64,000 nt of DNA, from NCBI GenBank assembly GCA_009823505.1, contig VZQC01006309.1, positions 1-64,000 on the forward strand, in the 5' to 3' direction. A program made the translations under genes and the position numbers. Origin of the DNA: Rhizomys pruinosus. Its lineage: Eukaryota > Chordata > Mammalia > Rodentia > Spalacidae. Every line of letters starts with the position of its first letter. Position 1 is the first letter of the stretch. A model generated the notes under the pieces. The model saw only the letters and a program-made list of their open reading frames with translations, was not told the DNA's origin and ran no database searches. Below are positions 63,947-64,000 of this stretch, in pieces.

Positions 63947-64000
63947 CCCCCCGATTTTTGTGTGCGTGTGTGTGAGTGCATGTATGCATTTTTTGTAGGT

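Overview
The window is mammalian, from a muroid rodent. It is packed with B1 (7SL-derived) and B2/B3-type (tRNA-derived) SINEs, plus ID/B4-type SINEs and rodent L1. Many B2 copies carry features I do not associate with Mus or Rattus, so a cricetid is my guess; the species is not proven. The one functional protein-coding gene is Map3k1 (MEKK1) on the minus strand. Exons 2 to 12 and 15 to 20 are intact from about 62.5 kb down to 23.1 kb, with consistent splice phases. Exon 1 lies beyond 64 kb. Read in order, the exons give a Ser/Pro-rich N-terminus, a SWIM zinc finger, a RING/PHD-type zinc finger, a helical (armadillo/TOG-like) region and a C-terminal kinase domain with all core motifs.

Layout. 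1-1621 is an exact-looking direct duplicate of 7343-8963; each copy ends at a single N. 1626-8963 holds a Llph processed pseudogene (2271-2860), B2 SINEs, and a minus-strand L1 (3640-6845) that keeps its 5' region, ORF1 and the start of ORF2, with a later retroinsertion nested in ORF1. 8965-28036 is a giant palindrome with no spacer, centred near 18.65 kb in a poly(T)/poly(A) tract. The right arm carries the real Map3k1 terminal exon and 3' flank. The left arm repeats them inverted, in lower sequence quality. 28037-37862 is introns and exons 19 to 15. 37862-42055 is a low-quality block, resembling an uncorrected long read, in which exons 13 and 14 are reduced to short recognisable fragments. 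42056-64000 continues with exons 12 to 2 and intron 1, including an Acaa1 processed pseudogene in intron 9 and old L1 and DNA-transposon-like repeats.

The duplications, inverted arm, Ns and corrupted block mostly look like assembly defects rather than biology. They would mislead annotation: a false second terminal Map3k1 exon, and loss of about 480 codons.

I found no new multi-gene system. The best biological observations are three copies of a fused SINE (B2 head joined to a B1 body at the same junction, each flanked by a target-site duplication), a B2 subfamily with a 17-bp internal tandem duplication, two processed pseudogenes, and an extended let-7 match in the Map3k1 3' UTR. Family comparisons are from memory; no search was run.
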